Source: Lederbergia citrea
GTDB taxonomy: Bacteria; Bacillota; Bacilli; Bacillales; Bacillaceae_C
Direction: 5' to 3'
NCBI RefSeq assembly: GCF_018343525.1
Contig: NZ_JAGYPH010000005.1
Location: 1-64,000, forward strand
DNA length: 64,000 bases
The notes beneath the pieces were generated by a model that did no database searches, was not told the origin of the DNA, and worked only from the letters and a program-made list of their open reading frames with translations. Of this stretch, positions 50,731 through 59,419 are shown one piece after another. How positions within the stretch are numbered: position 1 is the stretch's first letter; every line of letters begins with the position of its first letter. Position numbers and translations under genes: made by a program.

Positions 50731-52641
50731 ATGAAAAAACATCTTGCTTTAACACTGGCTGCATCACTGCTTATCCCTTCTGCGGCTTCTATACAAGCCG
50801 CTCCGAAAAGTGTTGTTGTAGATTCGGTTGAATTTAATGGCATGGATGCACCGACAACAATTGAGGAAATGTCAAAGGCGTATTCAAATGCAACCATTGA
50901 TGTGAAGTATAGTGATGGAACGAAGAAAACATTACCGCTCCGTTATGAAAAACTTTTTAAATCAACTGATACTTTTAATATGAAAGGAAAACAAGTTCCT
51001 GCTGGTACACCTATTGACGCGCAGGGCAATCCGATCATGGACAACAGTGTTCCAAATGATCCCGTTCCATTTATTTCAGATGCACCAGATTCGAACAGTT
51101 TACTGGAGCCATTGAATGGTAATAGCGGTAAGCTTCATTTAGTTTCTCACTACGAATATCAAACCGTGGATCACTCTGGCTCCAGCGCTTATGGAAGAGT
51201 TCCTGCTTCAATGACCTTAACATCATTACAACAAGATAAAAAAACAGGAAATTTGACTGTTGCGGGTGTTGAAAAAATTGATTTTGCCGGAACAAATGGA
51301 CTTTGGATTCCATGTAACGGCTCACTATCCCCTTGGAACACTCATTTAGGATCTGAGGAATATGAACCCGATGCAAGAATTTTCGAACAAGAAATTGGAA
51401 CAGACAAGGATTCTACGAATGTAAAAGCATTCGCAAACTATTATTTTGGCAAAGAGGGAATGGAGAAGGCAAACCCATATTGGTATGGATTCGTTCCAGA
51501 AGTAATCGTTCATCCAAACGGCAAAGCAAAAGCAGTGAAGCATTATAGTACCGGGCGTTTTTCGAAAGAATTAATGAAGATGATGCCAGACAGCAAAACA
51601 GCTTACTTCGGGGATGACGGCGCTTATACGATGATGCTTATGTACGTCGCAGATAAAGCGAAGGATCTTTCCAGCGGAACATTATATGCGGCTAAATTTA
51701 ATCAGACAGGAACTGAAAATGGTGGTTCTGGGGATCTTTCTTGGATTAAGCTAGGCCATGCAACAGATAAAGAGATTGAAAAATATATTACAGACGGTAT
51801 TACTTTTAGCGATATTTTTGAAACATCAAATGAACCGAAAGAAGGATTTTCAGAAATTAAAACATACGCCAATAAACAGCAGGTAGAGTATTTGAAAGTG
51901 AAGCCAGGAATGGAACAGGCGGCTGCCTTCCTAGAAACGCGACGCTACGCGGCAACACTTGGTGCAACGAGCGAGTTTAATAAAATGGAAGGACTTGCTC
52001 TTAATACAGCTGATAAAAAAGCGTATATGGCGATTTCCGATCAAAGTAAAGGAATGGAAGTGAATCCTACTGATCCGCAGGATGATATCCGCCTTCCAAA
52101 AATCAAATCCGGTGTTACGTATGAACTGGATTTACAAGCTAGCCAAAAAGATCGGAATGGAAATAAGATTAATAGCAGCTATGTAGCAGCTTCCATGAAG
52201 GGCATCATTATTGGCGAGGACATGGCAAAGGCTGATGCATATGGGAATACAGCCCATCCTGAAAAAGTCGCAAACCCAGACAATCTATCCTATTCTGACG
52301 CGATGGGAACACTCTTTATTGGAGAAGATAGCGGCATGCATACGAATAACTATGTGTGGGCATATAATACTAAGACGAAAAAACTTTCCCGTGTTCTATC
52401 TGTCCCGGCTGGAGCGGAAGCAACAGGACTGATGGCGGCGGATGACCGTAATGGATTTGCCTATATTATGAGTAACTATCAGCACCCTGGCGATGAACTC
52501 GAAGGTAAAAGTATTACAGCCGTTGATAAAGAAAAGCTGATCGAAACGATTGACAAGGAAATTGGAGTGAACAAATCGGGAGATGTAGGATATATTACAG
52601 GTCTTCCATCTTTCACAAAAGCAAAACATGATAAAAAATAA
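50731..52641 (+). CDS. phoX: PhoX-family (DUF839) secreted phosphatase
   Basis: A 636-aa protein from ATG 50731 (GGAGG upstream), with a signal peptide ending near SIQAAP. The PhoX/DUF839 layout is visible: MTLTSLQQDKKTGNLTV, GLWIPCNGSLSPWNTHLGSEEYEPDA with metal-site Glu residues, FVPEVIVHPNGKAKAVKHYSTGRFSKE, AYFGDDGAYTMMLMYVAD, MEGLALNTADKKAYMAISD, and GTLFIGEDSGMHTNNYVW. PhoX enzymes are calcium/iron-dependent phosphatases that work outside the membrane. The family assignment is good; the substrate is not shown. Confidence 0.88.
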   Translation: MKKHLALTLAASLLIPSAASIQAAPKSVVVDSVEFNGMDAPTTIEEMSKAYSNATIDVKYSDGTKKTLPLRYEKLFKSTDTFNMKGKQVPAGTPIDAQGNPIMDNSVPNDPVPFISDAPDSNSLLEPLNGNSGKLHLVSHYEYQTVDHSGSSAYGRVPASMTLTSLQQDKKTGNLTVAGVEKIDFAGTNGLWIPCNGSLSPWNTHLGSEEYEPDARIFEQEIGTDKDSTNVKAFANYYFGKEGMEKANPYWYGFVPEVIVHPNGKAKAVKHYSTGRFSKELMKMMPDSKTAYFGDDGAYTMMLMYVADKAKDLSSGTLYAAKFNQTGTENGGSGDLSWIKLGHATDKEIEKYITDGITFSDIFETSNEPKEGFSEIKTYANKQQVEYLKVKPGMEQAAAFLETRRYAATLGATSEFNKMEGLALNTADKKAYMAISDQSKGMEVNPTDPQDDIRLPKIKSGVTYELDLQASQKDRNGNKINSSYVAASMKGIIIGEDMAKADAYGNTAHPEKVANPDNLSYSDAMGTLFIGEDSGMHTNNYVWAYNTKTKKLSRVLSVPAGAEATGLMAADDRNGFAYIMSNYQHPGDELEGKSITAVDKEKLIETIDKEIGVNKSGDVGYITGLPSFTKAKHDKK

Positions 52642-52700
52642 AAATATTATTACTGATCAATTAATGGGGACAAAGCAGTACAATACCAGGTAAAATCATA

Positions 52701-52733
52701 GACCTATTCGCAAACGCGGATAGGTCATTTTTT
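52701..52733 (+). terminator. Terminator after phoX-like gene
   Basis: GACCTATTCGC, an AAAC loop and GCGGATAGGTC form an 11-bp stem with one wobble, followed by ATTTTTTA. The remaining 230 bp to the PTS gene hold an inverted repeat but no gene. Confidence 0.93.
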
Positions 52734-52868
52734 ATAGAAGGATTGCTTGTCTATCAAAGACTAGCAAAGTCCCTTTTTACTGATATCTATCTCGATTGCT
52801 TCGGTGCTGGACTCAAAACTCCAGCTTCACCAATATCTGTCTTCAGTCCCTCTATTAATGATTGTGAT

Positions 52869-52901
52869 TACCATTTTACTGGTACATCCTGTAAAATGGT
52901 A
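52869..52901 (+). promoter_or_regulatory. Perfect inverted repeat upstream of PTS gene
   Basis: TACCATTTTAC (52869-52879) and GTAAAATGGTA (52891-52901) are perfect 11-bp inverted arms around an 11-bp spacer. Centre-to-centre spacing of 22 bp puts the arms on one DNA face, as expected for a dimeric regulator. It lies 70 bp before the PTS start codon. An RNA hairpin is the alternative, but no T run follows. The regulator gene is not in the window. Confidence 0.6.
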
Positions 52902-52970
52902 TATATATATCAGATCCCCCTTAGAGTATACAATATATAGTACTATTAATCTTAAAAGGAGTAGTTTAAT

Positions 52971-54878
52971 ATGAAAATATTAGCTGTAACTGCATGTCCA
53001 GTTGGTATCGCTCACACATATATGGCCGCTGAAAATCTCCAAAAAGCAGCTGACCAATTAGGCGTTCAGATAAAAGTTGAAACACAAGGCTCAACAGGAG
53101 TGGAGAATGCGCTCACTGATAAGGATATTCAAGAGGCAGATGGCATTATTATTGCCGCTGACAAATCAGTTCCAAAAGAACGGTTTGCAGGTAAAAAAGT
53201 TATCGTAACAGGTGTTCAAGACGGAATCCGCCGACCTGAAGAATTAATTAGCAAATTTCAAAATGGAGATATACCTGTCTATAAACCTGAGCAGCGTTCA
53301 ATAGAAGATACAAAGAAAGAACGAGCTTCTAAGCAAAATCCGATTTATCGCCATTTAATGAATGGTGTATCTTATATGATTCCGTTTATTGTCATTGGTG
53401 GATTATTAATCGCGATTGCCTTAACTTTGGGTGGAGAAAAAACACCGGGTGGGATTGTCATTCCAGAGGATTCCATTTGGAAAACGATTGAAAGTCTTGG
53501 AGGCGCAGCCTTCACCTTTATGATTCCAATTTTAGCTGGATTTATCGCCGTTAGTATTGCAGATCGACCAGGATTAGCACCGGGAATGATCGGCGGTTTT
53601 ATTGCTGCGAATGGTAGTTTTTACGGCAGTGAAGCAGGAGCCGGATTTATCGGTGGAATTATCGCCGGTTTCCTTGCGGGTTATGTTGCACTCGCAATTA
53701 AAAATATTAAAGTGCCTAAAGCACTGCAACCCATTATGCCCATTATCATTATTCCTATTTTCGCCTCATTGATTGTCGGATTAGCTTTCATTTATATTAT
53801 TGGAGCTCCAGTTGCTGGAATATTTGAGGCTTTAACTACATGGTTAGCCGGAATGCAAGGAACAAGTTCAATATTACTGGCAATTATTCTTGGAGCGATG
53901 ATTTCATTTGATATGGGTGGCCCATTTAATAAAGTGGCTTTCTTATTCGGATCAGCGATGATAGTAGAAGGTAACTATGGAATTATGGGACCAATTGCCG
54001 TAGCAATTTGTATTCCTCCAATCGGCATGGGACTTGCAACCTTTTTAAACAAAAAGAAATACCGGAAAACAGAACAGGAAGCAGGAAAAGCTGCATTTAC
54101 GATGGGATTGTTCGGTATTACGGAAGGTGCCATTCCATTTGCCGCACAGGATCCGCTTCGAGTTATTCCAAGTATTATGGTTGGATCAATGGTCGGATCG
54201 GTCATTGCTATGATTGGTAACGTCGGTGATCGAGTAGCACACGGAGGCCCTATTGTTGCAGTGCTCGGCGCTGTCGATAACGTCGTTATGTTCTTCATTG
54301 CAGCAATTGTTGGGGTATTTGTAACGGCCATAATGGTTAACTTTTTGAAGAAGAATGTTGATGTAGATCAAGCACCGTCTGTTGAACCGCAAGTAGCAGA
54401 AGAAAATAAAGTAAAACAAATTCACAAATTAACGGATATTATAAGTATCGATTTAATTGACGTCAATTTACAGGGCACGTCTCGAGATTCAGTTATTGAC
54501 GAATTAATAGGCAAACTAGATCGCAACGGTGTACTTGATTCAAAAGATGTGTTCAAACAAGCGATTATGAATCGTGAAAAAGAAACTACAACCGGTCTCG
54601 GCATGAATATTGCCATTCCTCATGGTAAATCAAAAGCTGTACGAGAGCCTGCGGTTGTGTTTGGTTTAAAAAGAGATGGTGTAGACTGGCATAGTTTAGA
54701 TGGAACAGACGCAAAAATCATTTTCATGATTGCAGTACCAGAGGAAAGCGCAGGAAACGAGCATTTAAAAATCCTTCAAATGCTATCGCGCAAGTTGATG
54801 GACGATTCATTTAGAAACGAACTATTGTCTGTTCAATCGAATGAAGAAGCGTATAAATTGCTTGAAAAGATCCATTAA
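52971..54878 (+). CDS. PTS fructose/mannose-type EIIBCA transporter
   Basis: A 635-aa phosphotransferase permease in the order B-C-A. EIIB holds the phospho-Cys in AVTACPVGIAHTYMAAE (Cys9). EIIC spans about 125-470 with glycine-rich helices and the DMGGPFNKVAFLFG and ITEGAIPFAAQDPLRVIP motifs. EIIA, at 490-635, has the phospho-His in GMNIAIPHGKS. B. subtilis ManP has this same domain order, so mannose is possible; fructose is the other candidate. No sugar kinase or isomerase gene is adjacent. ATG with AAAAGGAG upstream. Confidence 0.92.
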   Translation: MKILAVTACPVGIAHTYMAAENLQKAADQLGVQIKVETQGSTGVENALTDKDIQEADGIIIAADKSVPKERFAGKKVIVTGVQDGIRRPEELISKFQNGDIPVYKPEQRSIEDTKKERASKQNPIYRHLMNGVSYMIPFIVIGGLLIAIALTLGGEKTPGGIVIPEDSIWKTIESLGGAAFTFMIPILAGFIAVSIADRPGLAPGMIGGFIAANGSFYGSEAGAGFIGGIIAGFLAGYVALAIKNIKVPKALQPIMPIIIIPIFASLIVGLAFIYIIGAPVAGIFEALTTWLAGMQGTSSILLAIILGAMISFDMGGPFNKVAFLFGSAMIVEGNYGIMGPIAVAICIPPIGMGLATFLNKKKYRKTEQEAGKAAFTMGLFGITEGAIPFAAQDPLRVIPSIMVGSMVGSVIAMIGNVGDRVAHGGPIVAVLGAVDNVVMFFIAAIVGVFVTAIMVNFLKKNVDVDQAPSVEPQVAEENKVKQIHKLTDIISIDLIDVNLQGTSRDSVIDELIGKLDRNGVLDSKDVFKQAIMNREKETTTGLGMNIAIPHGKSKAVREPAVVFGLKRDGVDWHSLDGTDAKIIFMIAVPEESAGNEHLKILQMLSRKLMDDSFRNELLSVQSNEEAYKLLEKIH

Positions 54879-54887
54879 AGAAAATAT

Positions 54888-54927
54888 GAAAAAGAGCTTG
54901 TGAATTCAAGCTCTTTTCACTTTTTAT
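54888..54927. terminator. Bidirectional terminator
   Basis: AAAGAGCTTG and CAAGCTCTTT form a 10-bp stem around TGAATT, with A-rich sequence left and TTTTCACTTTTT right. It serves the PTS gene (plus) and the SCO1-like gene (minus), which converge here; the latter's stop codon lies in the tail. Confidence 0.9.
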
Positions 54928-55501
54928 TCACTAACTCCCCTAATTGATCAGCAATCTCCTCAATATTCGCCCGCTTTTTACCTGTCGACATATTGTGATA
55001 GGCTCTTATTTGATCATTTGAATCAACGACATACATATTCGTGGAATGGGTGAGAAATCCATCTTCATTTTTTTCGTAAATCATGTTCTTAAAGTATTGG
55101 GTAAATTTCTTTGTTTTTGCAACCGAACCTCTAAAAAATAACCAGTTGGGACTCGTAATCTCAAAACTCTTTTCATATTGTTTTATTCTCTCTACCGTAT
55201 CGTATTCGGGGTCTAATGTTACTGATAAAATCAAATACCGATTATCGGATATCCCCTTTTTCATCATTTCTTTCTGTAAATCTTTCAAATCCCACATTGT
55301 TAAAGGACAAACATCTGGACAGTTTGTATAGAAGAAGGTAACGAGCTTCGGTTTCTTTTGATTGTATTGGTTCCCACTCACTTCCTCAAGTGGCCATTCT
55401 TTTACAGTACCAATCTTCGGTAACTCGATTGATTTGGGCCATAAAAAATAAAAAGCAAAAAATCCGGCAACTAAACTGAGGGCAATGGCGAATACTTTCA
55501 C
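54917..55501 (-). CDS. SCO1/SenC-family protein
   Basis: A 194-aa thioredoxin-fold protein anchored by one N-terminal helix (no lipobox). The copper-binding FYTNCPDVCPLTMWDL (CxxxC) and the later His in LTHSTNMYVVD are intact. SCO proteins help load copper into cytochrome oxidase or act in thiol redox. Start is GTG at 55501 inside the stop of the upstream gene. It is cotranscribed with two small membrane proteins of unknown function, which suggests a shared metal or respiratory task. Confidence 0.92.
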   Translation of the reverse strand: MKVFAIALSLVAGFFAFYFLWPKSIELPKIGTVKEWPLEEVSGNQYNQKKPKLVTFFYTNCPDVCPLTMWDLKDLQKEMMKKGISDNRYLILSVTLDPEYDTVERIKQYEKSFEITSPNWLFFRGSVAKTKKFTQYFKNMIYEKNEDGFLTHSTNMYVVDSNDQIRAYHNMSTGKKRANIEEIADQLGELVNKK

Positions 55502-55971
55502 TTGTTTCCCCCCCTCCCCTTAAACGAATAACGGATTAAATGACTAATTAGCCCATGAATTAAAGCTATGAACATAGCAAGGCTATACATGTTTGTAACC
55601 ATCATTGCATCTGACTTGATTGGGATGTTGCATAGAGCCGGATTTAGAAGAACAGACCCAAGCATCATTCCCATTATTCCTCCCATTGTGCCGTGATAAA
55701 TACCGCTTAAAGCAGCGGGTTTGATGATTTTATCGAACTTCCAGCCTATTATCAACCCAGTTAAGATTGGGAAAAGGTAAAAAGCAATATAAGGTTCAGG
55801 GAGTAGTAGTTTAATGTGAAGAGCTATGGAAAAAGAAGAAATCATAGTAATGGCTGTACACATTGTGGTCGTAATACGCTCATCAAATAATAAATGTTTC
55901 TTTTTAATAATGGAATATATAGAAACTAGTTCAACTAAAATCCAGATAAATAACATCAAGATGACGAACAA
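55498..55971 (-). CDS. Membrane protein linked to SCO1, unknown
   Basis: A 157-aa protein with about five hydrophobic segments and a glycine/methionine-rich core (GTMGGIMGMMLGSVLLNP) and a late HGLISHLIR. The predicted start is TTG at 55971; an ATG six codons later is an alternative. The Met- and His-rich helices would suit metal contact, but I do not recognise the family. It overlaps the SCO1-like gene by 4 bp and follows the 139-aa gene by 8 bp. Confidence 0.72.
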   Translation of the reverse strand: MFVILMLFIWILVELVSIYSIIKKKHLLFDERITTTMCTAITMISSFSIALHIKLLLPEPYIAFYLFPILTGLIIGWKFDKIIKPAALSGIYHGTMGGIMGMMLGSVLLNPALCNIPIKSDAMMVTNMYSLAMFIALIHGLISHLIRYSFKGRGGNK

Positions 55972-55979
55972 GGTTTACA

Positions 55980-56399
55980 TCACGACCTTTTAATTGCAAT
56001 GATAATAGTAAGTAAACTTAAAATAAAAACGGCCTGAATAAACCATACATATACGGATGGCATTTCTAACACTGTTCCAATCATCGGTGACATTAGCCCA
56101 ATGACCATAGCATTCGTGGCCCCCATCACAAATATTTGGTAATTGAATAATAATCCAAATAGGCCTCCCGTTATGCCGCCGATTATAGTGGAAATAACTG
56201 TAATCAATGTGAAATGAAAGGGAAATTGCAAGATGAGTAAGATCCCAGAAAGTAATCCGGCCATCCCTCCCATTACCATGCTGATATTCATCCCTAACTG
56301 GAGTCCGATTTTTTTCTTCACCCGCAAAAAATAAAAGTAACAGCCAATTGCAATACATATATCCACATACATAAATAGTATGATTACAATGTTACCCAC
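55980..56399 (-). CDS. Membrane protein linked to SCO1, unknown (second)
   Basis: A 139-aa protein with four or five membrane segments and a glycine/methionine-rich stretch (MNISMVMGGMAGLLSGILL) followed by GGITGGLFGLLF. Start is GTG at 56399 with GAGGTGG upstream. The pattern echoes its neighbour at 55498-55971, so the two may be distant paralogues forming one complex with the SCO1-like protein. First gene of this three-gene operon. No assigned function. Confidence 0.72.
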   Translation of the reverse strand: MGNIVIILFMYVDICIAIGCYFYFLRVKKKIGLQLGMNISMVMGGMAGLLSGILLILQFPFHFTLITVISTIIGGITGGLFGLLFNYQIFVMGATNAMVIGLMSPMIGTVLEMPSVYVWFIQAVFILSLLTIIIAIKRS

Positions 56400-56572
56400 A
56401 ACACCACCTCAAATTAACCTATGTCGCCTAAACTTATTTTATGAAGTTCTAAAATTCGGGGACCTGGTCAATTACATCAATCTTGGAAAAATAAGATGAA
56501 TACGTTTGGACGGAATTCTTATTACACGAATGTAACAAATATATTAATTTGAAGAAACACTTGACAAATGAT

Positions 56573-56597
56573 GTTTTCTTCAAGACAAGCCGGGTAC
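56573..56597 (+). promoter_or_regulatory. Sigma-B-type promoter
   Basis: GTTTTC (56573-56578), a 13-bp spacer and GGGTAC (56592-56597) match the general-stress promoter pattern GTTTaa, N12-15, GGGtAt. It lies 42 bp before the KGG-repeat stress protein gene, the expected kind of target. Confidence 0.75.
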
Positions 56598-56638
56598 TTG
56601 TATTAATGTACAAGATAAACACAGAGGAGGAATTCATA

Positions 56639-56914
56639 ATGGCAAAAGATAATAATAACAACGGTAAAATGACTGTAGAGGAAGCAGGACGTAAAGGTGG
56701 AGAAGAAACTGCAAGAACTCACGATAGAGAATTCTATGAAGAGATTGGTAAAAAGGGCGGCGAAGAAACCGCAAGAACTCATGATAAAGAATTCTATGAG
56801 GAAATCGGCCAAAAAGGCGGAGAGGCAACAGCTAAAAACCATGACAAAGATTTCTATGAGGAAATCGGCGAAAAAGGTGGAAAAGCGCGAGCTAAACAGC
56901 GTGATGACGACTAA
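56639..56914 (+). CDS. KGG-repeat general stress protein (GsiB-like)
   Basis: A 91-aa, highly charged protein made of three and a half 20-residue repeats of the type KGGEETARTHDREFYEEIG, the stress-induced KGG motif found in GsiB and plant LEA-like proteins. It has no signal peptide or hydrophobic core, so it is probably disordered and protective under desiccation or salt stress. ATG with GAGGAGG upstream; the longer frame to 56549 runs through the promoter. The sigma-B-type promoter supports stress control. Confidence 0.93.
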   Translation: MAKDNNNNGKMTVEEAGRKGGEETARTHDREFYEEIGKKGGEETARTHDKEFYEEIGQKGGEATAKNHDKDFYEEIGEKGGKARAKQRDDD

Positions 56915-57009
56915 TAAGTATAGAAAATCCAGTTAGAAATGGCGGAGAATAGCCATTAAAGCTTAACTGATAAGAGTTCTAAGTCTTTTTGTAATAAAAA
57001 GATCCCCTG

Positions 57010-57063
57010 CAGAATGTAGACGCTATCGCCATGGTGCGATTTTGTCTACATTCTGTTTTTTTT
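57010..57063 (+). terminator. Terminator after KGG-repeat gene
   Basis: CAGAATGTAGAC and GTCTACATTCTG form a perfect 12-bp stem enclosing a second small stem (ATCGC/GCGAT), followed by TTTTTTTT. Confidence 0.95.
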
Positions 57064-57215
57064 GCTTCCCCCTATTGCAAGGCATTCAAGTTCTTCTTAT
57101 AACACATTGGTAATATACATATAAAAAAGAGCATTAGAAACAAATCATCTTATATCCATTTGATTGATTTATGTAGATTAGCATAAAAATTAATCGTTGG
57201 AATGGGGATATGATT

Positions 57216-57971
57216 ATGATCGATTGCACAGTCATCATACCTGCTCTGAATCCAAATGAATCATTAATTGAGTATGTGAAAACATTGTTATCAGAAGGTG
57301 TTGCACACATTATTGTTGTAGATGATGGCAGCCTTGAAGATTTAAAATATATCTTTACTGAATTAAGCATGATAAAAGGTTGTACTGTCTTAGCACATAA
57401 AGAAAATTATGGAAAAGGCAGAGCTTTAAAAACAGGATTTAAACATTATCTAAATGAAAAAAACACTTTAACAGGGGTTATCACAGCCGATGCTGATGGA
57501 CAACATTCAGTCGAAGATGTGTGCAAAGTAGCAAAAGCAATGGTCAATAGCAATGAAGGAATTTTTTTTGGAGTGAGGGATTTTAACGAATCTAATATTC
57601 CAGTTCGCAGTTATTTTGGAAACAGAATAACTAGTTTTATTTTTCAACTATTATTCCGTTATAGATTAAAGGATACGCAAACAGGATTGCGAGGAATTCC
57701 TCATAATGAACTTAAATGGATTACAGAACTTAAAGGCGAACGATACGAGTACGAAATGAATATGTTAATCAATGCAGCGAAAAGAAAGATTAAGATCAAC
57801 GAGATTCCTATACAAACGCTATACTTTAATAATAATGCAAGTTCTCATTATAACCCGATCATCGATTCTATCATCATTTTTCGTAAACTTATTACAGAAT
57901 TTTTTCACTCTACCTATACACGTGGACTGCATTTCCAGAAACAATTGAGTGGGAAAAATTATGATAAATAA
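57216..57971 (+). CDS. Family 2 glycosyltransferase (DPM-synthase-like)
   Basis: A 251-aa GT-A fold protein from the ATG at 57216 (GGGG 8 bp upstream; the ATG at 57210 is too close). The motifs are VIIPALNPNESL, VVDDGSLEDL, NYGKGRALKTGF and the metal-binding TADADGQHSVED, then TGLRGIP with the acceptor-side residues. It resembles dolichyl/polyprenyl-phosphate sugar transferases without membrane segments. Its stop overlaps the next gene, an acyltransferase-like protein, so a lipid-linked sugar product is a reasonable guess. Confidence 0.87.
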   Translation: MIDCTVIIPALNPNESLIEYVKTLLSEGVAHIIVVDDGSLEDLKYIFTELSMIKGCTVLAHKENYGKGRALKTGFKHYLNEKNTLTGVITADADGQHSVEDVCKVAKAMVNSNEGIFFGVRDFNESNIPVRSYFGNRITSFIFQLLFRYRLKDTQTGLRGIPHNELKWITELKGERYEYEMNMLINAAKRKIKINEIPIQTLYFNNNASSHYNPIIDSIIIFRKLITEFFHSTYTRGLHFQKQLSGKNYDK

Positions 57972-58653
57972 TTATTATGGGCCTTTATTTATTTTTATAC
58001 GGGGGATATTTAGAATTATTTATCCGAAATATTCAGTACAATTATCGCAGCATATTAACGGTCCCGTCGTGTATGTATCCCACCATCAAAATCTCTTTGG
58101 GCCTTTTGTGACAATGCTCTGGTTCCCGAAATTTATTCGAACGTGGATTTTTGATGCTTTACTTGACCAACATAGTTGTTATAAACAATATGTTAATTAC
58201 ACCTTTACGAAAAGATTTGGTTTGAATAAATTCGTGGCTAAAATAATCGCTTTACCATTATCATATATAATTTCCCATCTTCTGCAATCTGGGAGAGGTA
58301 TCCCTGTATATAGAGGCTCAAGAAAGATCCTGCAAACATTCAATCTTAGCGTTGCAGTACTTTGCAAAGGCGAAAGTATTGTGATATTCCCAGATATTGA
58401 TTACCGTGATCGTTCTTCACAAACGAAAGAGATGTACGGTGGTTTTCTATTTTTGGAAAAATATTATTTTCAGGCTACTGGCCAACATATTTACTTTGTA
58501 CCTCTTTACGCCAGCAAAAATAAACGAATGCTAATTGCCGATAAACCCATTTGCTTCAGAAATGAAGCAGACTTTAATACCGAACGGAATGTTGTCTATG
58601 AAAAGATACGCGATTGTCTTAATCAGCTAGCTGCAAATTGTAAAGATAACTAA
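57961..58653 (+). CDS. PlsC-like acyltransferase with altered catalytic motif
   Basis: About 230 aa, with the order of motifs of glycerolipid acyltransferases: a hydrophobic N-terminus, VVYVSHHQNLFGPFV where the HX4D block belongs, GIPVYRGSRK as the second block and IVIFPDIDYRDRSS as the third. The conserved Asp of HX4D is replaced (HQNLFG), so the usual His-Asp charge relay seems lost. It overlaps the glycosyltransferase gene by 11 bp. It may transfer a different group, or be a non-canonical acyltransferase. The start (ATG 57961 or the in-frame GTG 57949) is not certain. Confidence 0.72.
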   Translation: MINNYYGPLFIFIRGIFRIIYPKYSVQLSQHINGPVVYVSHHQNLFGPFVTMLWFPKFIRTWIFDALLDQHSCYKQYVNYTFTKRFGLNKFVAKIIALPLSYIISHLLQSGRGIPVYRGSRKILQTFNLSVAVLCKGESIVIFPDIDYRDRSSQTKEMYGGFLFLEKYYFQATGQHIYFVPLYASKNKRMLIADKPICFRNEADFNTERNVVYEKIRDCLNQLAANCKDN

Positions 58654-58660
58654 TTTTCAA

Positions 58661-58688
58661 AAAACGGGGCAATTCACCCCCGTTTTTT
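58661..58688 (+). terminator. Terminator after acyltransferase-like gene
   Basis: AAACGGGG, a loop of about 8 nt and CCCCGTTT, followed by a T-rich tail (TTTTGTCTTTTTT). Confidence 0.9.
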
Positions 58689-58823
58689 TGTCTTTTTTAC
58701 TATTTAATGATTGTCACTTCTCCTGCAAAAATCATAGTATACAGCAAGACCATTCAGCAACAGTATGTTCCTTAGACAAGTTGTAATTGTGTCGATTAAA
58801 TAATATGGAGGAGTTGTTTAAGT

Positions 58824-59021
58824 ATGAATAAATCGACAGGCATGTGGCTCGGTTGGTTAGGTATTCTTGCTGCTGTTGTAGGATTTTTCTATGCTCCTAT
58901 TTGGCTAGGCGGTTTAGCTGCTGTTTTAGGGTTAATTGTTTTAGCTTCTCCGCAAAAAGCTCTTGCTTGGTGTTCATTGGTCCTTGGAGTTATTGTTATA
59001 TTGCTTTCCCTCTTATCATAG
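58824..59021 (+). CDS. Small hydrophobic membrane protein (65 aa)
   Basis: A 65-aa protein almost wholly composed of two or three membrane helices (WLGWLGILAAVVGFFYAP, WLGGLAAVLGLIVLAS, SLVLGVIVILLSLLS) with few charged residues. ATG preceded by GGAGGAG. It has its own terminator. Function unknown; similar small proteins occur widely in Bacillus. Confidence 0.8.
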   Translation: MNKSTGMWLGWLGILAAVVGFFYAPIWLGGLAAVLGLIVLASPQKALAWCSLVLGVIVILLSLLS

Positions 59022-59037
59022 CTATCTACCCAACAAA

Positions 59038-59080
59038 CAAAGCCCAAGAGGGTTCCCCTTCCCTTGGGCTTTCATTTTTC
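59038..59080. terminator. Terminator between convergent genes
   Basis: AAAGCCCAAG and CTTGGGCTTT form a strong stem with a short inner GGG/CCC stem, followed on the plus side by TTTCATTTTTC. It can also act, less well, on the minus-strand gene at 59081-59419. Confidence 0.88.
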
Positions 59081-59419
59081 CTATTGAACTACTAAAGGCT
59101 GTCTTTCCTCTTCCTTGCCTTTCACTCTATCGATTTTATCGACAAACATCTGAAAAACCTTCTTCTTTTCTTCCAAGTCCTTGATTCCCTCTTTTAACTG
59201 AATAAATCTTCGTTCAAAAGGCGTGTGGTATAGTTCACGGATGTTTCTAATAATTTCATCGTTTACCGTCGATTGGATCACTTGTTTCGTAATGCTAAAT
59301 TTATAAGAATAAACTTGCAGTTCTCTTTTTATTTCTTCATATTCTTTATCTATTTCAATTAATAACTCACAAATTTCTTCTTTCCATTCTTCCAGAGATT
59401 TTTTTACATGCTCCTCCAT
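59081..59419 (-). CDS. Unknown coiled-coil protein (112 aa)
   Basis: A 112-aa soluble protein, very rich in Glu, Lys and Ile, with heptad-like spacing throughout (EEHVKKSLEEWKEEICELLIEIDKEYEEIKREL), so probably two long helices. No known motif. ATG with AAAGGGGAC upstream. It stands alone between convergent and unrelated genes. Function unknown. Confidence 0.75.
   Translation of the reverse strand: MEEHVKKSLEEWKEEICELLIEIDKEYEEIKRELQVYSYKFSITKQVIQSTVNDEIIRNIRELYHTPFERRFIQLKEGIKDLEEKKKVFQMFVDKIDRVKGKEEERQPLVVQ

Noticed and set aside
55990..56358. 122-aa minus-strand frame inside the 139-aa membrane protein gene
   Set aside because: It is a shifted-phase shadow; the 139-aa frame has the ribosome site, hydrophobic helices and operon spacing.
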